NCBI RefSeq assembly: GCF_047948215.1
Contig: NC_134458.1
Coordinates: 141,836,036 to 141,900,035, forward strand
From: Lycorma delicatula
Lineage: Eukaryota; Arthropoda; Insecta; Hemiptera; Fulgoridae
Length of the DNA stretch: 64,000 nt
Direction: 5' to 3'
The position numbers were made by a program, and so were the translations under genes. Position 1 is the stretch's first letter, and every line of letters starts with the position of its first letter. Below, piece after piece: positions 34,567 to 45,535 of the stretch. Under the pieces are notes generated by a model. That model was not told where the DNA came from. It worked only from the letters and a program-made list of their open reading frames with translations, and searched no databases.

Positions 34567-34739
34567 ATATATTCTTGCGTTCACGTCAGAAACGTTTAAT
34601 TAGTTTTGTTGTACATTATTTTTCCTAGTTTCTTATAAGTAATTTAAGAAAAATGAGATCTAATTAGTTCATACGGTATTTCTTAAGTTTCCGGTTATTT
34701 TTTGTAGCTTTGTAGAACCGGAATCTATTAAGTAGCTGC
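33126..34739. other. AT-rich spacer with microsatellites
   Basis: It holds a poly(T) run near 33,220-33,242, (AT)n near 33,977-34,002 and (GA)n near 34,533-34,558. The plus ORF 33,605-33,826 is hydrophobic and AT-driven. No gene is seen. Confidence 0.55.
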
Positions 34740-35170
34740 ATGAAAATGAAAATGAAATATTGTACTTTTCTACCTTGTACGAAGTAAAGGAAGTATTTTG
34801 ATCGCGAAAAATTTCGGTTTTCAGATTTCAACCGAAATATACATTTTGACCATCCCTGAATCCATTTTGACTAGTTTCAGCGTGACGTCTGTACGTTCGT
34901 ACGTACGTATGTATCTCACAAAATTCAAATACGATTAGCCGTAGGACGTTCACATTTTGGATTAAGGACTGTTGTAACATCTAATCCAAAATCCAAAAAG
35001 ATTTGGATTTTGGACTTTTTCTTAACTGCAGTAATAAGCGCTTATTGAGAGCTTTTCAACGATTTATCATAAGTGGTACTTATTCATTGGTTCCAGAGTT
35101 ATAGCCAAATAAAATCTTAATTAATGAAATATATGGATCTTACAAGGGCACATCGATTCGACTTCATTTC
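34740..35170 (+). repeat. Interspersed repeat, unnamed
   Basis: A more complex block (GTACGAAGTAAAGGAAGTAT, GATTTCAACCGAAATATACA, ACCATCCCTGAATCCATTTT, GTACGTACGTATGTATCTC) stands out from AT-rich surroundings. The middle has a palindromic pair around AATCCAAAATCCAAAAAGAT and ATCTAATCCAAAATCC. It has no coding frame. I believe it is a dispersed repeat but cannot name the family. Confidence 0.45.
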
Positions 35171-35496
35171 CTTTTTTTTGTTTTTAACCTTTTCTTTTTA
35201 ATTTAAATGTATTGATTTATTAATAATTATTAACCCTTGATTGTAAAACATGTTTTACAGTAAATAATAATTAAATAATAACAAAAAAAGTACGATAAAC
35301 AATCAAACATTGTAATAAAAGTTATTAGGGAAATAGAATTTTTCTGTACTTTTAAAAACGTGCATATGTAATTTAATATGCGTACAAGGAAGTCATCTGA
35401 TGTCCACATCATATTTTTTAAATACATTTTCTAAGTAATCTTCTAACATTAATACAATATAAAAATTATAAAACACGTAACTATCTATCACATACA
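35171..35496. other. AT-rich spacer
   Basis: The minus ORF 35,230-35,427 is AT-driven and shows no motif. Confidence 0.5.
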
Positions 35497-35650
35497 CTTT
35501 TGCTGAGCGTTAATAAGAAGACATCCCGCGGTCGAATCCTGTCTGGGATGATACACACTGAATTTTCCAATCGGCTGTAAAGAGCCGGAAGTTGGTCAAC
35601 TGGTTTAACCTATCTACACAATCAAGATTACGTTCTTACACTCTTTTTCT
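35497..35650 (+). mobile_element. tRNA-derived SINE fragment
   Basis: A B-box-like GGTCGAATCC lies near 35,531, preceded by GCTGAGCGTTAATAAG in A-box position and followed by a CTGTAAAGAGCCGGAAGTTG body. It is a different family from the 43-44 kb SINEs. Confidence 0.45.
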
Positions 35651-35689
35651 TTTTGACTTCCGAAAAAATTTGAATATTGTTACAGAATT

Positions 35690-35878
35690 TCGGTAATACT
35701 GTGACCCACAGTAACAAACTTGAACTTTTTGTATAATAATATTATAGTTATATTAAAATACAAAATACATAAGTAAACAAACAGTACAATACAAGTAAAA
35801 CAATACAATACAAATTGAACTAGTTCTTGTATGGTAATATTGTTATCATAATAAAATAATAAGTAAACAACAGTGACT
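35690..35878 (+). repeat. Direct repeat copy A (empty mariner site)
   Basis: CTGTGACCCACAGTAACAAA, then TTTTTGTATAATAATATTAT and GTACAATACAAGTAAAACAA. Copy B at 36,512-36,542 plus 37,834-37,945 has the same order but contains a transposon at the TATAATAATATT site. Copy A therefore shows the pre-insertion state. Confidence 0.7.
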
Positions 35879-36007
35879 TAGAGGTCGGTTATAGATAGAT
35901 TAATATTAATAATAGTAGTTGGAGATTGGAGAATTCTTTTGCTGTTACTTTATAGTATCATAGAAAGAAAAATCATCATCCGGTGAAATTGGAATTCCTG
36001 ACAAGTT

Positions 36008-36470
36008 TCAAAAACTTATTTCTATTAACCATTTTTTTTTTTTAATTTTTAAAAAGAATATTAAAAATGTTGGAGCTAAACGCGAGTAAAATGTTTTATA
36101 AATCATTAATCTTGGTCTAGGTACAAATTTATCCAGCATATTCCTTAGTCTTTGAGTTCCTTCTCTTTCATTTCTGTGTTTTTTTACTAATACTTTAATT
36201 ACTTTATAGTTATACATGTTTCTAAATGATGTTATCCTAAGATTCTAAATAGGGGTTGTACGCTTATAATACGCTAAATAATAGTTGTACGCTTATTCAC
36301 TATAATTCGAACAAATGATTTTTCTAGAGTAATTAGAGGTTTTAAACTCGTATAATAAGTACTTCCCCAAATCATTAGTCCATATTAAAATTTTGTACTA
36401 ATAACTGCAAAATAGAGAGGTCTTAGTAGATTAATTTAATAAAGAATTCTGCTGAGCATATAAAATATAC
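36008..36470 (-). pseudogene. Non-LTR element C-terminal fragment
   Basis: On the minus strand LQPLFRILG is followed, after a frame change, by MYNYKVIKVLVKKHRNEREG and LRNMLDKFVPRPRLMIYKTF (36,110-36,217). This order resembles the end of CR1/L2-like and related LINE ORFs. It may be the 3' part of the element whose endonuclease and RT lie at 38.0-40.26 kb on the same strand, separated by the mariner insertion. Confidence 0.45.
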
Positions 36471-36511
36471 ACAGAAGAAGAATACAGTAGTAAAAGATAC
36501 AATTACACAGT

Positions 36512-36542
36512 GACCCGCTGTAACAAACGTAAACTTATTATA
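36512..36542 (+). repeat. Direct repeat copy B, left part
   Basis: GTGACCCGCTGTAACAAACG matches copy A at 35,700. The repeat resumes at 37,834-37,945 after the transposon. Confidence 0.7.
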
Positions 36543-37833
36543 CAGGTGATTCAAAGAAACGGGAAATTTTGAAAGTTGTGTTGGTAGCCGTAGGCTATTA
36601 GTACCACTTGATAAGTAGCGTCAGCCTCTCTAACCTAACCTGCCATTTAGTTGTCATGGATCCTTGGAGTGGTGCGCAACGCGCATTTGCTATCAAAGCG
36701 TTTTACAAAAACAATGACAGTGTGGAGGGAGCGCATAGAGAATTTCGCCGTTATTTTAATCTGGGACGGCACGACCGTGTTCCATCAGCACATGCAATTA
36801 AAACATGGATATCTAATTTTGAGGAAACCGGTTCGGCAATGAAAAAGAAACCTCCAGGCCGTGACCACAGAATGTTCAAGCCTTACAAGATGCTGTCACA
36901 CGAAGTCCACATCGGTCAAACCGTCGTCTCTTAGCATTTTTACAATTGCATAGTTCAAGTGTTCGAAGAATGTTAGTGAAGGACTTGCAATTCCATCCAT
37001 ACAAGTTGCAGATCGTCCAGGAACTGAAACCAAACGATGCAGTTGTGCGAGCACAATTCTGTAATGTAATGCTTCAGAAGATAAATGATAACGAAGAGTT
37101 TGTTCACGAACTGTGGATGCCAGATGAAGCGCATTTCCACCTCAGTGGATTTGTTAACAAGCAACATTTCAGATACTGGGCACATGAAAATCCTACGCAG
37201 CTACACCAGCGGCCGTTGCACAGTCAGAAAGTGACCGTGTGGTGTGCTATGTCATCTTACGGTGTTACAGGCCCTTATTTTTTTGAGGATGACAACGGTC
37301 TTGCGATTACAGTGACGTCGGCTCGTTACGTAGCCGTGCTTGAAACCTTTGTTGTGGAACAACAAAAGAGATTTCCACCGATACTTAACACAGCCTGGTT
37401 CAACAAGACGGAGCACCGTCACATACTGCACGAATATCGATGGCAGCTGTATGCCGATTGTTTGGACAACGTGTCATTTCACGAAATGGTGACATTAGAT
37501 GACCTCCCAGATCGCCTGATCTCTCAGCTTGCGATTACTTTTTGTGGGGTCACCTTGAAAGCAAAGTGTTCCACAGTAGACCTGCTACAACGGAAGAACT
37601 GAAGGCAAAGATCCGAGAAGCAATTGCGGAAATTCCAGTTGACATGTTACATCAAACCATGAACAATTTAACGAAGAGACTTCGTGAGTGTTTACGTAGA
37701 AGAGGAGGTCACCTGGAAGATGTCAACTTTAAAAAATAAACTAAAATGTATGTATCCTAAAATGGCAACATTTGTACAATGACATGAAATAAAATTCATT
37801 TTTTTAAATTTCCCGTTTCTTTGAATCACTCTG
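36543..37833 (+). mobile_element. Tc1/mariner-superfamily transposon 1
   Basis: Terminal inverted repeats CAGGTGATTCAAAGAAACGG and, at the other end read in reverse, CAGAGTGATTCAAAGAAACG continue for about 27 bp. They are flanked by TA on both sides (36,541-36,542 and 37,834-37,835). The element is 1,291 bp and carries one broken transposase gene. It is inserted in repeat copy B. Confidence 0.9.
36656..37739 (+). pseudogene. Tc1/mariner-superfamily transposase, two frameshifts and one nonsense
   Basis: A DDE/D transposase cuts and pastes the element by binding its inverted repeats. From Met 36,656 the N-terminal helix-turn-helix (DUF4817-like) reads WSGAQRAFAIKAFYKNNDSV. After a frameshift near 36,880, the long stretch 36,946-37,602 holds the first catalytic Asp in MPDEAHFHLSGFVNKQHF and the VTVWCAMSSYGVTGPYFFED block. 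A 1-nt loss near 37,397 changes frame again. The second Asp then reads QQDGAPSHTARISM, and the third, 36 residues later, RSPDLSACDYFLWG, just after a TGA where Trp is expected. The C-terminus RRRGGHLEDVNFKK ends at 37,739. It is inactive, but all three catalytic residues remain. Confidence 0.88.
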
Positions 37834-37945
37834 TATAATAATATTGTAATTATAGTAAAATACTAAATACATAAATGAATAACAGTACAATACAAATACA
37901 ACTTGAACTTGTATAATAATATTTTTATTATAATAAATATATAAA
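37834..37945 (+). repeat. Direct repeat copy B, right part
   Basis: TATAATAATATTGTAATTAT and GTACAATACAAATACAACTT follow the order seen in copy A. Confidence 0.7.
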
Positions 37946-37989
37946 TCTTTTTTTTTTATTTAGTATTTTATTAGATATTGCTTTACAGC

Positions 37990-40257
37990 TCAAGGTATGT
38001 TTTTTTATTGGTCTTAGGTAACCAAGCACTTATAACTTGATGTAATCGATGTGATTTTTCTATCAAAGTGGAATACCTAGGTATTTTATTTCTTTTACCA
38101 GTTCTGATTTCAATCAGAGTTCGAATAGTGACAAGCTATACTATGGTATTTCAGGAGAAATGCAAAGATAATATGATCGTTTTAAAAAGTATATATATTG
38201 TTTTTGTCCTCATCATGAAATTGTTGGTAAACCAGATTCTCAGTAGTTTAATATCAATTTGCATATTATGTCTTAATTTTTCGGTCGTTTTTCCCGCGTA
38301 ACTTAATGCAGCAACATCGCCTTTAAATTTGCCATTGCATAGATTATTTATATACACTAGAAACAATAGGCCTGATAGAACAGAGATCTCTGCGGGATGC
38401 CGAGTAACAACTCATATTCTTCGCTAATCTCCTCAACCACTAATCCGTTGGGTGCGGTTTGAAAGAAAAGAAGTAAAATATTGATTTGCGATCCCTTTTA
38501 CTCCTGCGTTATACAGTCTATGTAGTAAGATTGTACGGTCTATCGTGTCAAAGGCTTTCATCACATCAACAAATATTCCGGCACAATATTTTCCTTTGTT
38601 GATTCCATCATATATTTGCTCGGTAACGTTCTCTCTATGTTCATATTTGTGCGGAAACCAAACTCGTATTTCTTGTTCAAGAATTTTATTTGGCGCGATT
38701 TGACCAATTTTTCAAATCTGAAAATGGAAATCATTTTTCTATTCAGAAAATGGATATCAAGGCAATCGGTCGGTGGTTGCAAGGATTATGCCTATCTCCC
38801 TTTTTAAAAAGTGGAATAACAATTTCTTTCTTTAAATCAACAGGGAATTCACCAGAAGATGATTAAAATTGCCCAAATTTATAAGAGTTTCTAAAATACA
38901 TATATGTTCTTAATTAGTACAAGGGTTACATCATCATACTCGTAGCCTGGTGCTTTACGGTTTTGCAATACAATATAATAGATTTACATTTCAATTTTTG
39001 TTATTGGTGTAAAACAAGGGAGTTTTGAGTATAATTTTCTCTAAAAACATCATCATGCCTGTCAATAAATTTTAATGCATCTCTATCATTGATTCGTAAG
39101 CTTATTAGCTATGTTACAGAAATAAGTATTAAATATATTGGAAACATTTTTTTGACGTTACAAAAGTATTGTTTTTATCTTTCAGAAAAATTTCCTCGTT
39201 CCGTTTTGAGTTCTCACCCAGAACATTTTTAACAAGCTAATTCTATTGACGTTTCTGGTTACGCTTTGAATTTATAAATACAAATTTGTAATACTTATTT
39301 TTTGCATCATCGATTATATTTTGCAGTTCGTTTGCATACTTTGGGTTCTTAATACTATTTTGTTATGTTTTTATATAATGTTTAATTCTTAATACTATGG
39401 AGAAGCACATTATTCATCAGGGTTTAAGCTTCTTTCGTTTATTTTCACGATTATAATCGGTTTATATGATTAAGATATGCACGCTTGCAGTTTTAGTGAG
39501 AAAATATGGAATTCCAACGATAAATTTATTTGCTGTAAATTCCGGGCTCCAGTAAGTGGCACAAATTAATTTGTTCAGGTTCTAATAATGTAGTCTATAT
39601 TGAAGTTAATTACAGAAAGATGAGTTATTCGTCCTCTTACTTTTAACGCCCAGAACAGTCATACGGTGATCACTAATCTGGGTACCCGTCACCCAACACT
39701 CATACTCCATAACAACGTTAACATTATTTCTGATAAAAATGTGATCAATTAATGACTTGCGATTCCTGCTAACTCTAGTAGGATCCTTAATTAAAAGTGC
39801 TACTCCTTGATTTGACGTAATAATTAAATTACTATCTACCGAGCTAGAATTTTTTTTGTAGGTTAATTGTAGGTTTAATATGGTCACTTTTGATTAAAAT
39901 GGTTTTTTACAGAGCGCAAAAAAGTAAGAAACTCAGTGAAAACGTTTTCACTAAATTCTTGAAACCTGTACAGGCCCGAAATGTTTATTGAAACATAATC
40001 TGACATTGTTATTCGAACGTGAACACAGTCGGCAGATCTTATCACAGTATTTACTATTCGTTTACACAACAAAACACTGGATACTTATATCGCTGCCCCT
40101 CCAGATCTATACATATTATTACATTTTGTATGGAATAATCTGGTTATGTATAAAAACATAATCCGCTTTCCTCGATCCATATTTCAATAAAAATTATGAT
40201 ATACGGTCGAACAGCTAAGGATTGTAATTTTAATATAAGCTTATTGAATCGATTAAA
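37990..40257 (-). pseudogene. Non-LTR retrotransposon, endonuclease and RT, decayed
   Basis: The endonuclease is readable on the minus strand at 40,072-39,606: DYVSINISGLYRFQEFSENV, then RKSLIDHIFIRNNVN and TQISDHRMTVLG with the catalytic SDH. The RT follows near 38,780-38,100: QIKFLNKKYEFGFR, GIFVDVMKAFDTIDRTILLH with its Asp, and GLLFLVYINNLCNGKFKGD. Where the FADD-type motif is expected the text is SYAGKTT, so the catalytic pair is lost. Many stops and shifts are present. No RNase H is seen. The clade is uncertain (CR1/L2- or R4-like style). Transposon 2 inserts at its 5' end. Confidence 0.7.
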
Positions 40258-40259
40258 TA

Positions 40260-41628
40260 CAGATTGTCCCATATAAGACGCCACCCAACCTTATATTGGT
40301 AGGTATTGAAATAATAAAACGGCATCTGTAAATGTAAATGTAATTTTTATCATTACCATCTATTACCTTACATTTAGAGTAAATGTTGGGAGTGGCCGCC
40401 ATCTTCTTGAATACAAGCTTCAATTCTTTTTACAGCGTTTCTTGCAACCTTTTTCAAAGTTTGTGGCTGAATATTTAATACAGCTTGTTCAATATTGACT
40501 TTCAATTGTTCAAGTGTTCGTGGTTTGTTGCTGTAGGCTTTTTCTTTGAGGTAACCCCATAGACAAAAATCCGCCGCAGTCAAATCTGGAGATCTTGGTG
40601 GCCACAAGCCTCGACCGATAACACGATTACCAAAGAATTCCTCAACGAAATCAGAAGTTGAACCTTCGGAGTGCGATGTCGCACCGTCAGGTTGTAGCCA
40701 GCAGTGTCTGTCTTCCTCTTCCAAGAGTGCGATGAACTGAAATAAAATATCTTGATATCGTTCTGCATTAATGGTGTACTCGAAAAAATAGGACCGATTA
40801 TTTTATTCCGCGATATCACGCACCACACGCCCAACTTCTGCGGGTGTAATTGTTTTTCGTGATAAACGTGGGGATTTTCAGCACTCCAAATTCTACTGTT
40901 TTGGCTGTTTACGTAGCCATCCAAATGAAACCATGTTTCATCTGTGAAAAATAACGAATCCATAACATTAATTCCCTCACGCAGAAATCATTGACAATAT
41001 TGTAGCCGTTTTTCTTTGTCGGGCTGAAGAAGTCGATGAACCGTTTGAATGCGATAAGGTCGTAATTGTAATTGTTTGGTCGCCCGATGAACAGTTGATT
41101 TAGACAAATTAATTTCAGCAGACAAAGGTCTGATCGATTTATTTGGCGAGGCGAGTAATCGGTCTTTGATTTCAGTGACTGTATCTGTATTCAACACTGA
41201 CGCAGATCTTTTGTATTCCTTGTTATTAACAGAACCAGTCTCTCTAAATTTTGCAACTAACCTTAATGCTGATGTTTTGTTAGGAGCTGGTTTATCTGGG
41301 TACTTATGGCGAAACAAATCTTGCACTGCAACCACTGATTTCTTACTGAAGTACGACTCAACAATGAAAACACGTTCATCTAGCGAAAACACTATCTTGT
41401 CTCTAGCAATACACTGAACATTATGATTGCATTGTTGTTACTATGCAATCTGTTGTATTATGCAATCAATTGTTGTTACTATGCAGTAGAACACTACAGT
41501 TCTACTGCATCGCCGCGATGTTCAGATGTTGGACGAGTCCATTTCAGTAACGAGTAGGGGAGTAAGCTAGACTTTTGAAATTTCATGGATGAGTGATTGA
41601 TGGGTTGCGTTTTATATGGGACAGCCTG
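40260..41628 (-). mobile_element. Tc1/mariner-superfamily transposon 2
   Basis: Inverted repeats CAGATTGTCCCATATAAGAC and (reverse) CAGGCTGTCCCATATAAAAC are flanked by TA at 40,258-40,259 and 41,629-41,630. The element is 1,369 bp. Its transposase is on the minus strand. The insertion lies at the 5' edge of the LINE endonuclease at 37.99-40.26 kb. Confidence 0.9.
40374..41392 (-). pseudogene. Tc1/mariner-superfamily transposase, nearly intact
   Basis: From Met 41,392 the N-terminal domain reads DERVFIVESYFSKKSVVAVQ and runs through a second helix-turn-helix (LSKSTVHRATKQLQLRPYRI) to a TGA at 40,985-40,987 where Trp would fit. The same frame continues: FFTDETWFHLDGYVNSQNSR holds the first catalytic Asp, then QLHPQKLGVWCVISRNKIIG. 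One frameshift near 40,790 leads to the 40,724-40,374 frame, with the second Asp in LQPDGATSHSEGS and the third, 33 residues on, in RSPDLTAADFCLWG. The C-terminus is CIQEDGGHSQHLL. There is only one nonsense and one frameshift, so decay is recent. It differs clearly in sequence and termini from transposon 1. Confidence 0.88.
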
Positions 41629-41630
41629 TA

Positions 41631-43449
41631 TAATTGGTCCGATCAGACCTCGAATTATTAAGCTTCTACACGGGAAAACTAATCTTCCGCATCACCATAA
41701 CGCACTATGCTTCGCGAAGTATCGACTTTAAACAGAAAGATTTGAGATTTTGTTGTCTGTATTTTTTTGGGGTTTATGTGTTGATATTTGAGATGTAAGT
41801 TATTTTATTTTATAATCAGAGAGGAATTCATTCAGTAACTGTTTAATTCCTTATTAACTCTAGTAACTTATATAAATTTTCATTTTCAGGTATAATTTTT
41901 ATGACTCGTTTCAGGTCGTTTTCAATCTCTTGAAGCTGAAGAATTTAAGATTTTTTATTCAATTTGAAGTAATTTTGGGTTCATATTGAAGGAAAATACA
42001 AAAGAAGCGGTTTTTCTCAATAATTTTTTTTTTTTAATTACGTTATAAGTATTATAAAATATCTAAAATTCTCTTCCGTAAATAAATACATTAAATTTTT
42101 TTAAATTAAGCGTTAAAAACAAATAATTTTACATTAACACACACATAACAGATTATGTTAATTTGACGACGCCGTCTCAACTCCTTGGCAATAAGCTGAG
42201 ACTTATTTTACTTACATTAAATATTTATAAGGATATCTTTGATAAAGGACAGTTTTTTTTTTGTGACATTGAAGTATGGTAAGGGTGTGTTTAGTAATCC
42301 AACAATAGAGTTCCAGTTGGAGAATACTCGTAGTAAGAGTGTTTGTGTGAATTTATTTCATCATTCACAAAGCAACCAATCGGGCATACGTAACAGTTCC
42401 CGCTGTCTAACCAATTTGTTGCGTAAGAATTGTGCTAACATTATTTTGAAGTATTGTACCTGGTTTCAGTGGCGATGTAGTTAAAAAATGGATTAAATAT
42501 CCAGATTTTTCCGCATTATAAATTACATGCAGTGTTTTTAAATATTTTTTTTTCCTTTAGAAAAACGTAAAGTTAAGAATAAATTGAAATAAGAACAAAA
42601 TTTAAATAAACCGTGTATTATAGTTTTACAAATTTAATCACCCGACTAATTTCTTCAATCTTACTTTAATTAAATATTGAATCTTAAAGTAAAATTAATT
42701 TTACTGTCTTATAATCATAAGTTGATTAAATTTTCTTTTTTTGTGTGCGAGCAGTTATAATCTACATTTGAAAATATTCGTTAGTTGTATTATGTAGATA
42801 GAAGAAAGTACTTTTATAAAAATGTTTGTTATGGAAGATATACACAAAAACTCACACACATGTTTTGTTTTAAGTTTATTGATTAGTGGACGTAAATATA
42901 GTACTTTCACTCTCACTCTCTCTCTCTCTCTCTCTCTCTTTGTTGTTTACTTTACTTATCATCAAACAAAGACAAATAAGGAAAAAAAATTCTTTATTCT
43001 CTTTATATGCTTTAGTTAATATTATACTAAAATAACGATCAGGTAAGTTTAGAAAAATTGATTATTTGTTATAACGGTTACATTTTAGTGCAGTGATGTA
43101 CGTATATTTATTTAATTCAATTAAAAATTTAATAGTTAAATGAATTCTCTAAAAATATACCGTTTTATTAGTTCCCATCTATTTTAGTAAGAAAAAATAA
43201 CTTAGAGGAAGTTTATAACAAAAAATGAATTCGCCAATTCAATTCTGTTGCTGAACTTTTTTTTTAATTTTTTCTGTTAAAGTAAATCAATTATTCTGAT
43301 TTTTCTGAATGTGTCTGTAGTATATATATTTGTGTTATAATCTAATATTTCGGCTTCTAAGTCGAATTTAAATTATTGCGTTGATTGTACTGATCAATAT
43401 ACAACACTGAATATGATCTGAAATCCCATATAAGCACAGTAGAAGGGAA
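41631..43449. other. AT-rich spacer with (TC)n microsatellite
   Basis: A (TC)n run spans about 42,907-42,939. The 81-codon plus ORF at 42,239-42,484 has plausible composition but no motif. No gene is supported. Confidence 0.5.
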
Positions 43450-43739
43450 CTTTCTTTTTCTGTTTAGACTCCGGAACCACCGTAAGGTATTACTTCAAAG
43501 GATGAATGAAGATGATATGTATGAATGTGAATGAAATGTAGTTTTGTACAGTCTCAGGTCGACAATTCCTAAGATTAATTGAAACCCAACCACCAAAAAA
43601 CACCGGTATCTACGATCTAGTACTTAAATCCATATAAAAGTAACTGCCTTTATTAGGATTTGAACTTTACTCTCGACTTCGAAATCAGTTGATTTGCATT
43701 GAAGAGTTAATCACTAGACCAACCCAGCGGGGTTACCAC
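43450..43739 (-). mobile_element. tRNA-derived SINE (minus copy)
   Basis: On the minus strand the head GGGTTGGTCTAGTGATTAAC fits an A box and GTTCAAATCC a B box. The body (ACCGGTGTTTTTTGGTGGTT) and tail (CATCCTTTGAAGTAATACC) match the plus copy at 43,845. The A-rich end is AAACAGAAAAAGAAAG. Confidence 0.85.
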
Positions 43740-43844
43740 AAGTCCGTGCGTGCTCAAAATTGCTTTTTCTACAAATCATAAATATACGTGTTTGATAACG
43801 ATTATCTTAGCGTAAAGATGAAGGTGCGCAGCCTTCCAGTTGTA

Positions 43845-44144
43845 AACCCACCGGGTTGGTCTAGTGGTGAACGCGTCTTCCCAAATCAGCTGATTTGGAA
43901 GGCGAGAGTTCCAGCGTTCAAGTCCTAGTAAAGCTAGTTATTTTTACACGGATTTGAATAATAGATCGTGGATACCGGTGTTCTTTGGTGGTTGGGTTTC
44001 AATTAATCACACATCTCAGGAATGGTCAAACTGAGAATGTACAAGACTACACTTCATTTACACTCATACATATCATCCTCATTCATCCTCTGAAGTATTA
44101 TCTAAACAGTAGTTATAGGAGGCTAAACAGGAAAAGAAAGAAAA
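43845..44144 (+). mobile_element. tRNA-derived SINE (plus copy) with target duplication
   Basis: It is 300 bp: A box TGGTCTAGTGG, B box GTTCAAGTCC, body, then the tail TCATCCTCTGAAGTATTATC and a GAAAAGAAAGAAAA end. Flanks GCCTTCCAGTTGTA (43,831-43,844) and GCCGTCCAGTTGTA (44,145-44,158) form a 14-bp duplication with one mismatch, as expected for LINE-driven insertion. Confidence 0.9.
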
Positions 44145-44269
44145 GCCGTCCAGTTGTAGAATATGAGTGGTAAGAGTGTTAGTGTATATATTAAATTGTA
44201 ACTAATTTGTTAAAAACGTTTTAATAAGTAATGAATACCTTCCCGGTTTTTTTTTCATCAATGTATATT

Positions 44270-45535
44270 GTGTTCCAAAAATGGCCTTAAGATTTCTTTG
44301 TGTATATTAAATTCAAACTACGAAATATTTCGGATTTCTTTATTTAAAATTAAAATAATATTGACTACAATTAAATATGAAAGATAATATCGTTTAAATA
44401 TCCACCACGGCTACATTTTCATCGATGCGAACATTTATTTTTGTAGGGTATTTTCGAGCATGGGAGCTTCAATCTCCCTTGTGGGGGCTCAGATGTTTCC
44501 TTTTAGGGTTGGAATGTTTGCTGGATTATTAGCATAAATCTTACTTTTCAACTAACTCCAAAGACAAAAGTCTGAAGAGATCAGTTCGCAAGATCTTGGC
44601 GACCAATTTACATCACATTCCACGAGATAACAGGTTCAGCGAATCTCATGCGCAGTAACGCAATGTTTTCTCGTGTTGTATGGCATGTAGCGCCTTCTTA
44701 TTGAAAATAAAGATTATTATTGTCAGTACCATTTAATTGAGCCTGTTAGAATCTCATTATAACGCTCTGCATTAACCGTAACAGTATTGACTTGATTGTC
44801 TTGAAAGAAAAATGGGTTCCTGCGGACCGTAAATCGCATCAAACCGTACATTTTTACGCATAAGGTGATCCTTCGTGAATCATTTGAGGGTTTTTGCCCG
44901 AAATGCGACAGTTTTATTTATTTACTTTACTGTTTAACGAGAAATGAGCCTCATCGCTAAATATGATTTTATACACAAATTGTGGGTCTTTTTCTTTTTC
45001 TGTCACATCCAAATAACAAAATTTCTGCGTTGCTGATGGTCCGCCACCTTCAGCTCTTGAGTAGCTGAATTTTTTATGCGTGTAAATGCAAGTTCTTTTA
45101 TATGATTCTTCATAAACTGGAATGCATAATTCTTGAGATCGCCGTGAAATTGATGTTGACGGTTCATTTACGACACTTTCTAGTAAAAGATCAATGTTTT
45201 CAGCAAAACGTGCCGTTTTTGGCTTCCCTAAGTGTGGTTTGTTATGAAGAGACCCATTGTTTTCACATTTTTTCACTTAATCTAGAATTGCTTGTTCAGA
45301 AGAACGATCGAAAGCTCCGAAAAGTTACGAATTTTACGATGCACTTCTTTTATCGACTGATCATTTTCATAATAAGTTTTTATAATTTCAATACGATGTT
45401 CTCGCGAAAACTAGGCATGGTTAGATTTATACACTACTCAACTTGTATATAAAAAAAGTTTACCTGAAACAAAGAAAACATGTTTTAGTTATAGGCATAT
45501 AAGATCCTAAAACCATTTGTTTTGTTTTTATATTT
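44270..45535 (-). mobile_element. Tc1/mariner-superfamily transposon 3, old
   Basis: The ends are only tentative: AAATGGCCTTAAGATTT at the left and, in reverse, AAATGGTTTTAGGATCT at the right could be worn inverted repeats. The broken transposase between them sets the minimum extent. Confidence 0.45.
44400..45415 (-). pseudogene. Tc1/mariner-superfamily transposase, heavily decayed
   Basis: The N-terminal helix REHRIEIIKTYYENDQSIKE lies near 45,330-45,400. The open stretch 45,276-44,914 covers the central region up to IIFSDEAHFSLNSKVNK, which holds the first catalytic Asp. After a stop the frame goes on with NCRISGKNPQMIHE. The second catalytic motif reads EGATCHTTRENIALLR, so the Asp is replaced by Glu and the residue just before it is a stop. 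The third motif is not recognisable. It is the oldest of the three transposons here. Confidence 0.65.
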
